Shown here piece by piece: positions 54,017 to 64,000 of a stretch of DNA of 64,000 nucleotides. This DNA comes from Aphanomyces cochlioides (taxonomy: Eukaryota > Oomycota > Saprolegniomycetes > Saprolegniales > Verrucalvaceae). Position numbers and translations under genes: made by a program. The DNA lies in the NCBI GenBank assembly GCA_019828595.1, contig JAHQRK010000011.1:1922001-1986000 (forward strand), in the 5' to 3' direction. The notes below the pieces were generated by a model that saw nothing but the letters and a program-made list of their open reading frames with translations, searched no databases and had not been told where the DNA came from. Numbering within the stretch: position 1 is the stretch's first letter; every line of letters starts with the position of its first letter.

Positions 54017-54793
54017 TTAATTCTTCTTGTCGTTCCAGAGCATGCCTCGGAAGGGAAGCATGGGCATGATCGTCTTTTGGAATTGCATGCGCAGTCGATC
54101 AACTGCGTTTTCCACGTTGTCTAGGGCAGGTCGGACATCCAAGTAGACGGAAATGGGCTTGCCAGGGGTGGGCTGACCTGTGTAAAAATCAATCACGTAG
54201 CGGACTTCAGTGCCATTGCGGTCAACAATCCAGTCGTGACGGTCAAAAGGAAGGTTGGCAATGCCAAACGTGTTGAGAAGTCGAGCTTTGGGTGTCAAGT
54301 CTTTTGGTCGGCCCATGAATCGAACCAATTTTGGCATAGCATTGCCTTCGTACGCTTCAGGATGGAGCGTTCTTTCATACTCGACGACTTCCGCCCAACC
54401 TTTTTCGTTGATCGTGTTGTGGATGCTGACAATGACTTTCATATCGCGTTCTTGTGGATCCCATCCCTTGCGCTTCATCGCGTTGAAGTACTGCTGCTCG
54501 GAAGGGTACTGCCACGTATCCTGACCTTCGCTTTGATGCGCTGGTACGTAAGAGCCCATCGGAATCGTCGAGGCAACGCGGTGTGTGCTCAGGGGTACTT
54601 TTTGCTGTGGGTCTGCTCGCTGGTCAGCTGGTTCCATCAAATTGAGCGCATTCAAGCCGGATTTTGTCAATGTGGTATGGTCCACGAGACAATCTCCCAT
54701 GTCATTTGCCTTGGATGAATGATCAACAGGACATCCGCTCGCGTTGGCCGTTGTTTCCGTGGCGCCACCTTTATGATCCACTGGACATGACAT
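54017..54793 (-). CDS. HCCS: Holocytochrome c synthase (cytochrome c heme lyase)
   Basis: Single exon, 258 residues from the ATG at 54793; the frame extends upstream only to a TTG. It attaches heme covalently to the CXXCH motif of cytochrome c in the mitochondrial intermembrane space (EC 4.4.1.17). Two CPVDH Cys-Pro heme-regulatory motifs near the N-terminus and a related CLVDH. Core landmarks: MGSYVPAHQ, WQYPSEQQYFNAMKRKGW, VSIHNTINEKGW (its His corresponds to the heme-ligand His of human HCCS), PFDRHDWIVDRNG, VRYVIDFYTG and YLDVRPALDN. Length and order match the family. Confidence 0.95.
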   Translation of the reverse strand: MSCPVDHKGGATETTANASGCPVDHSSKANDMGDCLVDHTTLTKSGLNALNLMEPADQRADPQQKVPLSTHRVASTIPMGSYVPAHQSEGQDTWQYPSEQQYFNAMKRKGWDPQERDMKVIVSIHNTINEKGWAEVVEYERTLHPEAYEGNAMPKLVRFMGRPKDLTPKARLLNTFGIANLPFDRHDWIVDRNGTEVRYVIDFYTGQPTPGKPISVYLDVRPALDNVENAVDRLRMQFQKTIMPMLPFRGMLWNDKKN

Positions 54794-56238
54794 TTTCCAA
54801 CACAATTCCAGACAACAAACGCGTCTTTACCGTTGAAATTACGTTTAAACGTATTTTCTACGACAACATTTGTACGTCGTTTTCTTTGACTTTTAACCGA
54901 ATATCGAAAAGAAACATTGGAATTTTCATCAAAAATTTATACAGACTTTCACTTGGACTTCGATCATTCATTTCAAGTCTGCAAGACCTTTTGGATCCCC
55001 GTGTGCTTCTATTCGAAAGACTTCGAGGTTGAGGCGGGACATCCACCCCTTCAAGCGTAAAGATGGGCCTAAGCCATACAGTATGAGCTACACCCACTTG
55101 TGAAGAATTCAAAATACTGCATGATGTAAACCGACAGTGACTACTGCAACAATTGAAATCCTGTGAGAAATTATATATTTATACCGGTAGCTGAAGATGC
55201 GATTTACGACGCTTTTCCACACTCGAGCCTGAGCTTTGATGAGAGACCTTGTACGCCAAATTAACTTCTCAATAAATTCTGTCTAAACGTGGAGGTATTG
55301 ATCACTCTCGACATTGCGCTAATTATTAGCATTCAGACTTTCACAGCTGCATCTGCCATGAAATCAAAGTTAAAGTGTTCTCAACGTTGACAACTTGCTG
55401 CACAAGAGAAGCTATAGGGACTGCATAGGTATAGTAAATGAGCTAATGAGCTCTATTTTCCCTCCAGAGAAGTCCTTGATTGCTCTAGGTGAGGCAAAGT
55501 GCGCGACAACATGCATACACTTCTGTTCTGCATATAATCATACTCCTTGATAAACTATTACTTCCTCTAAGTTTATATAATTTATGGGGCTTCCTTTCAA
55601 CTGATTATTCCATTCATCTGACCCTGGTGTTTCCCATATCGGCGTGGAATGCACTTATTCACCTCACAACGCACATGCATTGAGTCTGAATACCGGTCAC
55701 AAGTGTATGCTCCTCCAGGGGCACAATGCATCAACGTGAGCGCATTGCATTTTTTCAATAATACCTACAGTAGATGTACATGTACGTATCAATATTCACC
55801 GTTTTTCTCCAACTGCAAGGCGAGTGGACGGTCAAGAATGACATGGATATACATTTTGAGAGGTTTTACACAAAAATATGTGCATTTCCACCTCCACTCA
55901 GATCTGACGTGGCTCTGGCGCATCTTGCGTTGTCCTCCGTGTACGGTATTTGAACTGACTGATTGCCACGATTCGAATCGATATGGTTAAAATGCAGCCG
56001 ATTCATTCGCTGTCCTCAATCTCGTGCCGTGGGCTCACATACTCGATGCAAGTGAGTGAAAAAAGATACAAAAAACATACCACACACACCGCCCTGGTCA
56101 CAATAATTAGCATAATTACTTGACTTTTATCTTCAAATTTTCAATAAAATTGTGATATTTTGGAATTAATTTATTATTTCATTTTGAGCGAAAAGAAAGG
56201 GATGTATCCTCCAACGCCCATTTCACAAAGCGCCTACG
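54794..56238. other. Gene-free stretch of about 1.4 kb
   Basis: AT-rich, no ORF with family features and no RNA gene recognised. It holds the 5' flanks of two divergent genes (heme lyase and the tail-anchored coiled-coil gene). Confidence 0.5.
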
Positions 56239-58055
56239 ATGGCTCAAGATGCAAGTACAGGTACTTGAGTGTGGGCAGGATGTCTTCTGACGGGAATTTC
56301 CATTAGTGAAGGGCGAACCCGAGCCCAGCCCACCTTCTTTGGATTCGTTGGAAGCGCAGAAGAAAGCGTTGCAGGAAGATCTCGACAACCGCGAAACGAT
56401 GATCAACTCGTTGCAGACCACGATTCGCGAAATGAAGCGCGAACTCAACGTCACCCAGGCGGATGTGGAGAGTCTTGCCGAAGAGAAAGATGCCCTACAA
56501 GAGGAACTTGACGAATTGCGTAAACGTAAGCCGGACGAATGCAACGTGTGCCCACAATTGCAATTCAAAGTCGATGCGTTGACTGAAGAAGTACGAGCAA
56601 ATTTTCTTGTGCTTTCATTTTAATGACGTCCTCTAGTCGAACCAACTCCATACTCGCATCGAAACCATGGAAGCTGAAGCCCAACCATTGAAGCGATCTA
56701 TTGCGTCAAAGGACCAAACGATTCAAGAAATGACTGCTCGCTTGGCGGAAATGGAACGACATCTTGCAAACGACAAGAGCGAATATGACAAGGCAGTCTC
56801 GGAGCGCGATCGTTCCATCGATGCACTGCAGCAGAAGCTCCGTGATCTCAAGCGCGAAATGAATGTTGTCACGGATGACTACGAATCTGTCCACGAAGAG
56901 AAGCAAGAGCTTGAGCAAAAGCTCGACCAAGTTGAAACGCAACTTGTCAATGTTGAGGACGAACTTACGCAAGCCAACTCGTTGATCGAGGAATTGCGTG
57001 CTGAGATTGAATTGCTCAAGAACCGAAACGAGCAACTTCTTATGACGCAGGAAGAGGTACGAACATGTTGCAGTCATCCTATGATACCAACATGATCTTA
57101 GGATCGTGAAAAAGCTGCTGCTGCAGAATCTGCGCTGCGCAAAGAACACGCTGAGGTTCTTAGCGCCGTTGAACTTGATCTCAAAGCCAGTCGAGAGGCA
57201 GAAGCTGCCCACAACGACACGATTCGAACGCAACAAGCCACTATTGAGCAGTTGACGCAAACTCAATCGGCGTTGAACATCCAAGTGACCAGCCTTACAG
57301 ACGAAAAAGCCGCCTTGGAGGCTGCGCATCTTGAAGAGGCGTCTAAACTGCGTGCTGACAAGGATATGTGGGAAACCAAATACAACGAACTGAATCGTCA
57401 ACTCAGCGATCGCGATGCTACATCAGCTCACCACGTGCGGGAATTGACTGCCCGTTGGGAAGAACAAGTGGCGAAATTGGAGGAGTTGGAATCGAACCAC
57501 GCGGACGTGGTAGCAAAACACGAAGAAAAGAGTGTGGTCGAAAAGGAGCTCCGTGCCGCGCTTACCGCAATCACGACGGAGAAGGCTCTGTGGGCGGAAA
57601 AGATTAAGCAGTTGGAGACCCGCCAAGCCGAGCAGGACAAGCAGTGGAAGCAGCAAGTAGCAGATCTGACCATGCGATGGGAATTCGAAGTGGCCAACAC
57701 GCAAAAAGTGACGGCACAGCATCAAGCTTCCCAGGTCAAGTACGAAGAAGAAAAAGCTGCGCTGCAAGCAGAAATCGCGAAAGCTTCCAAGCAACGCACC
57801 AAACAAGACAAGGATTGGGCCAAGCAAGAAAAGAACTTGAAGCAAGAAGTCGCCGAGATCACTGCACGATGGCAGGATGTCAACATGAAGCTCCAGAAAC
57901 TTCAATCGACACACGATACTGTCGTGTCGGAGAAGCAATCGCTCAGCGACGAGGTGGACCAGCATGCCAAGAACAAGTACTGGAACCCACTCATCCACGT
58001 CGCATGCTTGTTTGCCGGCATTGTCTTTGGCATGAAAGTCTACGGCCACGACTAG
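56239..58055 (+). CDS. Tail-anchored coiled-coil protein
   Basis: Four exons (56239-56260, 56307-56590, 56637-57056, 57102-58055; introns 45-46 bp, phase-consistent) encode 559 residues. The first exon contributes only MAQDAST plus one base. Almost the whole protein is heptad-rich coiled coil (LEAQKKALQEDLDN, KLEELESNHADVVAKHEEK, KQEVAEITARW). The last 20 residues form a single hydrophobic helix (PLIHVACLFAGIVFGMKV) followed by YGHD, the layout of a tail-anchored protein such as a golgin or an ER/mitochondrial tether. No specific family is recognised. The gene ends 49 bp from the convergent membrane-protein gene. Confidence 0.8.
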
Positions 58056-58104
58056 AATTGTCGTCTTTTCACTTGTGTAACGCAAAGTCTAAATCTGACT
58101 TACA

Positions 58105-60054
58105 TTAGACCATAGCCTGGACTTCTTGACGTCGTTCTTCCCTGCGGCGACGACGATCTCGACGCCGTTGCCGCCTCTCGGCAGCTTCGGCTGCAGCTGC
58201 CTCATTTCTTTGTTGGCGACGTCGACGGCGAAGGTGTGCCTGCGCGAGAGCAGCTGGAGTGTACGACGCACAGGCAGACCAGACAAGCATCACTTGGTAC
58301 GCTACAACACCAGCAATGGCCACCAGCAAGATGCTTACGACTGTATAACCAAGCCCACTTGCATCTTGACCATGGAATGCGGCGCCAATGCTCGCACAGA
58401 GCCATGCAAACGCAACGACGCTTTCAACCGCAGCAATAATGTAAGCTTGGCGCTCCGTTGAGTAGAGCTTTGGTACTAAAATCACGGCTATAAAGGTGGC
58501 ATGGAACACCACAATGATAAACCCTACGGCCAGGGACGACAAGCCTCCGACTAGCGCTCCACAAATGATTTGGAGCACCAACGGTGCCAGAGCCCATAGG
58601 CGTTTTGGATAGCCCACGCATCCATAGATCCAAGGCAACCAAGTCGTCGTGGCTTTCGCAGCTTCGAATTCATCTTGGTGGTAAGCATAAAGACGCACGC
58701 CAAGGCCAAACACTCCAATGACCAATCCTACCAATGTCAAACCAGCTAGGATCGCTGACGCATGAGGATTTCCAATGGTGTGGCTGTCTTGGCGGATTTC
58801 AAATGTTGCGGTCATGGAGAGTGGAAATGCAGCGAGCGTTGCAACAAGGGCTAAGAGGATGCAAAGACGGTGTTGGATGATGGCCATGGCTGGTCCTGTG
58901 CCTTCCGTGTACCGTGCAATAGCCCAAGTAATAGCATAAAATAAGACAAGAATGCCAACAATGACAGCAATTCCAAGCCAACACCGACCAAATAGATGTT
59001 GTTCATCCAAGGCACGACGGAGCGCAAAAGATTCCACGCCTGTGAATTCATGCGCCAGCAGATTTCGGCCAAGATAGAGAGTTCGATTAGATGTATCCCC
59101 TGGCACCAGAAATAGGAGCCAGCTGAGGCCATCAGTCGAGTGAAGCAATGACGTGGGGACGACATGGCCCGCTGAACCAAAATTGGCACATGAAATTGCT
59201 GCCACAGTTTGAATAGCCCAAACGGTGTGTGGCAGTAGCCATGGCGCGCCGGTCATGGCAGGGACCCATAGCCCAATGTAGAATGCAATGAGAGGAACAA
59301 GGCCGACGCTAATAAGTGCTGTTGGGAGGTTTTGGAAGACAGTATCTGTCGTTGAGAGTTGGCTCGACGAAAGCGATGACGATGTCGATGAAATATCGGC
59401 GGCTTTGAGTTTTGCCGATGGCCAATTTCCGAGATTGAGAGGGCTGTTCATTGGAAGATCTGTCGGGTAGGACTGATAGGCATTGGGCGAACTACTTGAC
59501 TGTACGAATGTTGTCGTTGGTGTCGGTGGCAGGGTTGTTTCCTGGGCAGAAGTTGACGGAGGTGGCGTTGGAGGAATTGGAGTTGATGATGGGCTCCACG
59601 ATGTGGTTGGTAAAGGCGATGGCACATAGGATGTTGTAGAAGCAGGCAAGGCTGTTGTTGTTACGGTTTGTGTTGGAGTTTGCGTTGGAAAGAATTTTGC
59701 AGTCGAGATCGGTCGCTGTGTTGTTGTTGTTGGGGTCGGAGTGGTCTCTGGAGAAGCAGTAGGCCATGGTGTATCCGGTATTAGCATAGTCATTGGGGTA
59801 ACTGAGGGAATTGTTGTTGGCAGGCTTGTTGTCAAACCTGGAGTCATCGTTGGCATGCGAGTGGTCACGAATCTGCTAGTGGCCGGTGGGAGAGGAGCTG
59901 TTGTCGTCGTCGTTGCGTTGGCATCATCTAGATTAAGAATGCTATTTACAGCATCAAAATGGGAGAAATGCGCACCTGCTCGAAAGGAAGCGCCATGACA
60001 CGACAGTTGGCATATCAAGAAGAGCGCAATGACGCCTTGTAGAAAAGAGCACAT
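58105..60054 (-). CDS. Mucin-like ectodomain fused to polytopic membrane domain
   Basis: Single exon, 649 residues, ATG at 60054. Signal peptide (MCSFLQGVIALFLICQLSC), then about 180 residues of Thr/Pro/Ser-rich sequence, then seven to nine hydrophobic helices (ALISVGLVPLIAFYIGLWV, CWLGIAVIVGILVLFYAIT, CILLALVATLAAFPLSM, ILAGLTLVGLVIGVFGLGV, LSSLAVGFIIVVFHATFI, YTVVSILLVAIAGVVAYQV). It ends in a highly basic cytoplasmic tail of Arg repeats (RRRRRQQRNEAAA). The layout of an extracellular domain before TM helices loosely recalls fungal TRP/Flc proteins, but sequence similarity was not established. Surface sensor or channel is a guess. Confidence 0.75.
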   Translation of the reverse strand: MCSFLQGVIALFLICQLSCHGASFRAGAHFSHFDAVNSILNLDDANATTTTTAPLPPATSRFVTTRMPTMTPGLTTSLPTTIPSVTPMTMLIPDTPWPTASPETTPTPTTTTQRPISTAKFFPTQTPTQTVTTTALPASTTSYVPSPLPTTSWSPSSTPIPPTPPPSTSAQETTLPPTPTTTFVQSSSSPNAYQSYPTDLPMNSPLNLGNWPSAKLKAADISSTSSSLSSSQLSTTDTVFQNLPTALISVGLVPLIAFYIGLWVPAMTGAPWLLPHTVWAIQTVAAISCANFGSAGHVVPTSLLHSTDGLSWLLFLVPGDTSNRTLYLGRNLLAHEFTGVESFALRRALDEQHLFGRCWLGIAVIVGILVLFYAITWAIARYTEGTGPAMAIIQHRLCILLALVATLAAFPLSMTATFEIRQDSHTIGNPHASAILAGLTLVGLVIGVFGLGVRLYAYHQDEFEAAKATTTWLPWIYGCVGYPKRLWALAPLVLQIICGALVGGLSSLAVGFIIVVFHATFIAVILVPKLYSTERQAYIIAAVESVVAFAWLCASIGAAFHGQDASGLGYTVVSILLVAIAGVVAYQVMLVWSACASYTPAALAQAHLRRRRRQQRNEAAAAEAAERRQRRRDRRRRREERRQEVQAMV

Positions 60055-60732
60055 GGCAAGAGCTTACAACCCAGCAGCTTGGATGTCAACAAAGTTTGTC
60101 TGCTCGTTGGTAATGGCTTCGACCAAATTAGTGTGTTATATGCCTGTACGATCAAACAAATCCCTGGAAATCCTGCCACCAGAGGCCATCACATTTCAAA
60201 CAAGGAGAAGCCAGAATATACCATATAAGCTCTCATATTCTTGCTTCCATGTTCGTCGCATACGCGTTTCTTGGGCTGCATAAATTGCATCACTATTTCT
60301 CGAGAAGAAGGAACTTCGTCGTTCGATTACGTCAATCGACCACCTGGATGCCACGTAAGCATGTCTTCATTCGCGTTCGTCTGAGGAGCGCAGTCCCTCG
60401 TTCTCTAATGTTATCCCCGATTAATGTCAATCATTCCAAGCAGCAAGTGAAGACAATTCTCCCTTCAAATGTTGGTTGGACTTTCCAAGTTTTCTCCATC
60501 TTGACACTGAACGACGCAACGTAAACGACATCTGGATGAGAAAGCAATATAGTATACCTATACAGACGAGGGGGAAGAGAAAATGGACGAGAAATGGGGC
60601 TTGGAGAGCTACCTAAGCGTGAGAAACCAGGGTCGGGTCCCATTGCTTGCCGCAATTTGCGCGCGCAACTTGATCCGAAAATTTCACATTTAAGACTAAT
60701 TCCAGGCTGGTCATTTTCTTTTTTGCCTTTTC
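60055..60732. other. Divergent intergenic region
   Basis: About 680 bp between two divergently transcribed genes; it should contain both promoters. No ORF or repeat of note. Confidence 0.5.
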
Positions 60733-62732
60733 ATGTACGGCGGCCAATACAACCAAGCAGCCGTGCGCTCTTCGTATGAATCGCAAGCGGAAAAGTGGAA
60801 GAAGAACGCAGAATCACCGTGGAAAACTGGCAATTCGTCGTCTTCATCCTCGTCTTCCGTGTCGGAACTCGTCTTGATCTCTGAACTCTGTTCGGCAGTC
60901 GGTCAGAGCTCTTTTCCGCCTCGTGATGCCCTCAACACGTTGCTCCGTCAAGTCAATGTGATTGATCATGCGTATGTCTGCGAGCTTCTTGAGTCCAAGC
61001 TGGAAGACAGGTTGTGGCAAGTAGTTGCGCGTGCTTTGGCTGTCCTTGACGCGCTTGGCAATACGAGTGCAGCGTCGACATATCTCGATTATTTTAGCGC
61101 GCGCAAACCCCTGATCCAATACTTGACGCAACATCCCAAGCAAACGGTAAAATCGCGCGCTGAAAAGTTCGCCATCGCTTTGGATAACCACATCCCAACA
61201 TCGCAACCTGAACTGGCTGACCGAGAGGAAGGAAACCGTGGTCAATATGAAGCTCCTTCGCTGGACATCGCGACCCGTAGCCGCCAAAGCAGTGTAAGTT
61301 CCAACACAGACTCGACCTCCGGACGCAGATCGAATACCCGCCATCCGTCGCAACAGCAACAGCAAGCTCGACTCGTGCCTGATCTCATGTCGTATGGCAG
61401 TTCGCCACCAAGACGCGATCTTTTGCTTGGCTCTCCACAAAAAGCCTACCAACCTCCGTCATCTTCATTGTTTTCCCCTCCACGCCAAACAACAACCACA
61501 AGCGCTGCATCACCGCTTTTTCCATCTAATGACTCGGCGTTTTCGTTCCTCCAGTCAACCTCGTCATCTGCTCCTGCTCCACCCCAGCGAACTGCCACGT
61601 CATCACCAGCGCCTCATTCTGCCTTCTCGTTTGTCTCTCCTCCGTCTCCAAGTTCATCGTTATCGGAAGAGCCTTCTGCAGCTTTTTCTGCCTTTTCGTT
61701 TTGGAAGTCCAGTCATGCCAACACCGCACCAACTCCTTTATTTGGTTCATCCTCTCAACCACCTTCATCATCGGTAAGACCTCTTACTCTTGTCTGCAGA
61801 CACTTAATGTCTTGTAGGCTAGCGCTGCCGACCGTATCACGGATGCCTTTGCCGGCTTGGCCGTCGACACTCCTGATGTTGACTTATCCGACATGGTTTC
61901 ACAAAGCGATGGCCAGAGCGAAGTGTCGGAAGAGATGCCAACGCCACCAAAGCCGACAGTGTCGGCACGAGATGAATTCGAAGCACTCAAAAAGGCAGGC
62001 ATGGCCCGTGAAGTTATTCTCGAAGTCGAATTGCCCCCTGGACCGATGGGTATTGTCCTTGATCGCACGGTGCCCGACTCTGCCATCTTGGCTTCATATG
62101 CGCCGCTTCCATCTGGAGCCAAAGGGCTCATTGAGCTTCACCCAGCGATATGTCCAGGCTGTTTGCTCGTCGCCATTAATGGCAGCTCGATCGAACACCT
62201 GAGTCTTGCCGATCTTGGGCCCGTCCTTGCATCGGCTTCCGTGTACCAACGCGTGCTCACCTTCAAGAAATTCATGCTCGGATCGCGTGTTATGCACCCA
62301 ATCAAATTGCAATCCGCGTACGTACCTCCGCCTGTCGAGCCAGATGTCGACACACCTCCACTCCAGCCACTTGTTGCGCCTGTAGCAGCCCCAGCAGCAC
62401 CAGTAGTCGTGGCTGCACCAACGTACGTCGTGTACCAGCCACCGACGATTTTAGCCGCCCCTGCTCCCTTTGTGGCTGCAGCAGCAGCAGCAGCACCAAC
62501 TCCGGTAGTGTACAGTGCAACTGCACCAACCACATCACCAGTGTCGTCTTTCAGCTTTATGCAAGCGCCTGCGCCTGTTACAACTTCCTCGATGACACCA
62601 GCTGCGCCAGTAGCATCTTCGACATCAGGGTTCAGCTTTATGCAGCAACCCGCTGCTGCACCTCCAGCCAACAAGCCAAAATCGCCTCGACGTCAAGCGT
62701 CGCCACAAAAGTCAGCATTTTCGTTTATCTAA
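60733..62732 (+). CDS. Helical ENTH/VHS-like plus PDZ-domain protein
   Basis: Two exons (60733-61773, 61818-62732; intron 44 bp, phase 0) encode 651 residues. Residues about 45-155 form a helical module resembling ENTH/VHS folds (LRQVNVIDHAYVCELLESK, VVARALAVLDALGNT). A long Ser/Pro/Phe-rich disordered linker follows with repeated FSF/SAFSF motifs (FSFLQS, FSFVSP, FSFWKS, FSFMQ). Residues about 410-495 form a PDZ-like domain (VELPPGPMGIVLDRT as the carboxylate loop; IELHPAICPGCLLVAINGS). The C-terminus is Ala/Pro-rich and ends again in FSFI. Clathrin or vesicle-adaptor function is inferred from the fold and the repeated short motifs. Confidence 0.75.
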
Positions 62733-62840
62733 CGAAAGACAAGAGTTGAAACAGTCAAAATGGGTTGAGCTCTCTGCGTTCACGCTGCAAAAGTTCTCGG
62801 TGTTGAGCCGATGCTTCTGCAAAACAAATCGATGGCGCCT

Positions 62841-64000
62841 TTACTCTCCGTGGCAACGAACGCGCCTGTCCCGCGCTTTGGTTTGAATGTCGCTTTGGTT
62901 GTCAAGAACACGCTGGACATGTCGAGCGACGGTTAGCGCATCAAGCGAGCCTTTGTAGACGACGGCTGGTGCGACACCAAGCGCAAGCAGTTCATTGGCA
63001 TGATGGAATTGATCCATCATCATAGGACATGGAATCTGTGGCACGCCGCTAGCTAGTGCCATCGCAGTCGAGTTTAAACTCGCATGGTGGACGTTGCAGC
63101 TCATGCGACTGAGGAGCCATGTCGGTGGTTGACTCTGCTCAATGTGGAGGCGCTCGGCGTACTTGGCGGCAAGAGCTGACAAATTCGACTTGGCCTCGGG
63201 GACAAAGAGCACGCACTGGTCTTTTGCTAGCTTGGCCACTTGGTCGGCAAACTGAACTAGCTGGCGCGTCGATGCGAAAGGAGCCATGGTGCCAAAGCAA
63301 ATCGAGATGACGGGAAGTGTCGCAAGCTTGAGGAAGCGCTAGAAGACATGGTTTTAGATGGATGGACAAGGGGGGGGGGATGTACTTGGAGGGTAGTGTG
63401 GTTTTGCGGCGAGTCTGCGTGGTGAAGAAAGCCACTGTAGACAACTTTCCCCTTCAGGTAGTCGCTCGGGACGTGCTTAGATGGGCCACAGAGAAGTTTC
63501 GAAGCCGCTTGGTACATGGTAATGCTGTCATTTGCATTGACGAGGTCCAGGACTCCCAAAGGAGTATGGATGGGCGAGAGACCCAGGACTTGGACGCGCC
63601 AGGCATTGATGGCTTGACGCTGGTGCTGCCATGTCTTAGATGCGACAACAGAGTGCGTCCATTTGTTTGGACAGAGGAATCCAAATGGAATGCTCGCGGC
63701 AATCCAATGGGGGAATGCTGAGGTTGGAAGGGGGCAATTGCCAAGGAAGAGGGGGATCCACGTCGCTTTGTTCCTTTCAGCCACGCTGTAACTCTGCGCC
63801 ATGGATTGCGCACCAGAGACGATGATGTCGGCACCGTCAAGAGCTGCAACGTACGAGGCCAGCATCGCTTGCTCATCAAGGTGGCGGACGTTCCACTCGT
63901 TGAGCATCTCAACGCATTTGAGAGCCCGCGCGACGCGGAATCGTTTTTGCAACGCGCGATCAAACAATCCACCGCACACATCCCCGGCAATGCAGCGAAA
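62841..64000 (-). CDS. UDP-glycosyltransferase (sterol-glucosyltransferase-like), 5'-partial
   Basis: The gene runs off the right edge (N-terminus missing). Two exons: from beyond 64000 to 63386, and 63338-62841 (intron 47 bp). Features of GT1/GT28 enzymes: GADIIVSGAQSMAQSYSVAE, WIPLFLGNCPLPTSAFPHW, PVISICFGTMAPF, then the donor-binding end HHASLNSTAMALASGVPQIP and MDQFHHANELLALGVAP. Transfer of a sugar from a UDP-sugar to a sterol or other lipid in the cytosol is inferred. The C-terminus is odd: the frame stops at 62841 after KARDRRVRCHGE, while the adjacent frame continues as AFVATESKGAIDLFCRS to 62780. A one-base change near 62880 may have cut the natural end. Confidence 0.8.

Overview
This is a 64 kb piece of a eukaryotic nuclear genome. 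Genes are dense, and the introns are uniformly tiny: 24 supported introns of about 40-54 bp, all GT...AG, most with GTACGT/GTAAG-like donors. The gene set includes a HECT ligase, Gemin2, holocytochrome c synthase, a kinesin and a TMEM131 homologue. Together with Thr-rich secreted proteins, G8-domain proteins and PX-VPS9 proteins this points to an oomycete, probably Saprolegniales (Aphanomyces/Achlya-like). That assignment is an inference from gene content and intron style; no marker gene is present.

Layout. (1) 1-5.8 kb: the 3' part of a giant HECT E3 ubiquitin ligase. (2) 6.2-21.0 kb: a local expansion of APC-superfamily (ethanolamine/amino-acid permease-like) genes. Three copies are intact, one has only two frameshifts, and five or more are degenerate, inverted or mosaic. 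Intact copies share one two-exon structure, a conserved cytoplasmic tail exon and a TATA-like promoter box. (3) 21.3-33.6 kb, all minus strand: a coiled-coil/Sfi1-like cytoskeletal protein, two tandem secreted Cys-rich mucin-like proteins, a G8/parallel-beta-helix membrane protein with four Cys-rich repeats, and a PX-VPS9 Rab GEF. (4) 33.6-35.1 kb: AT-rich DNA without genes, with perfect palindromes. (5) 35.1-40.0 kb: a TMEM131-like type I membrane protein. (6) 40.1-45.25 kb: a transposon island. A ~209 bp sequence occurs three times, the outer two copies inverted to each other, and encloses two complementary halves of a Helitron-type ORF: a PIF1 helicase C-terminal half and an N-terminal zinc-finger half. 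A TTAA-flanked perfect hairpin lies just outside. (7) 46-54.8 kb: Gemin2, a small Cys/His protein, a 12-exon kinesin and cytochrome c heme lyase, with gene-poor stretches between them. (8) 56.2-64 kb: a tail-anchored coiled-coil protein, a mucin-like polytopic membrane protein, a helical-plus-PDZ protein and a partial UDP-glycosyltransferase.

Most unusual content: the permease array, where inversions inside gene copies have left one gene readable in pieces on both strands, and the composite element made from two complementary Helitron deletion derivatives with long inverted terminal repeats. Exon models were built by hand from frame changes, splice sites and family similarity. Every junction given is phase-consistent, but none is confirmed by transcripts.
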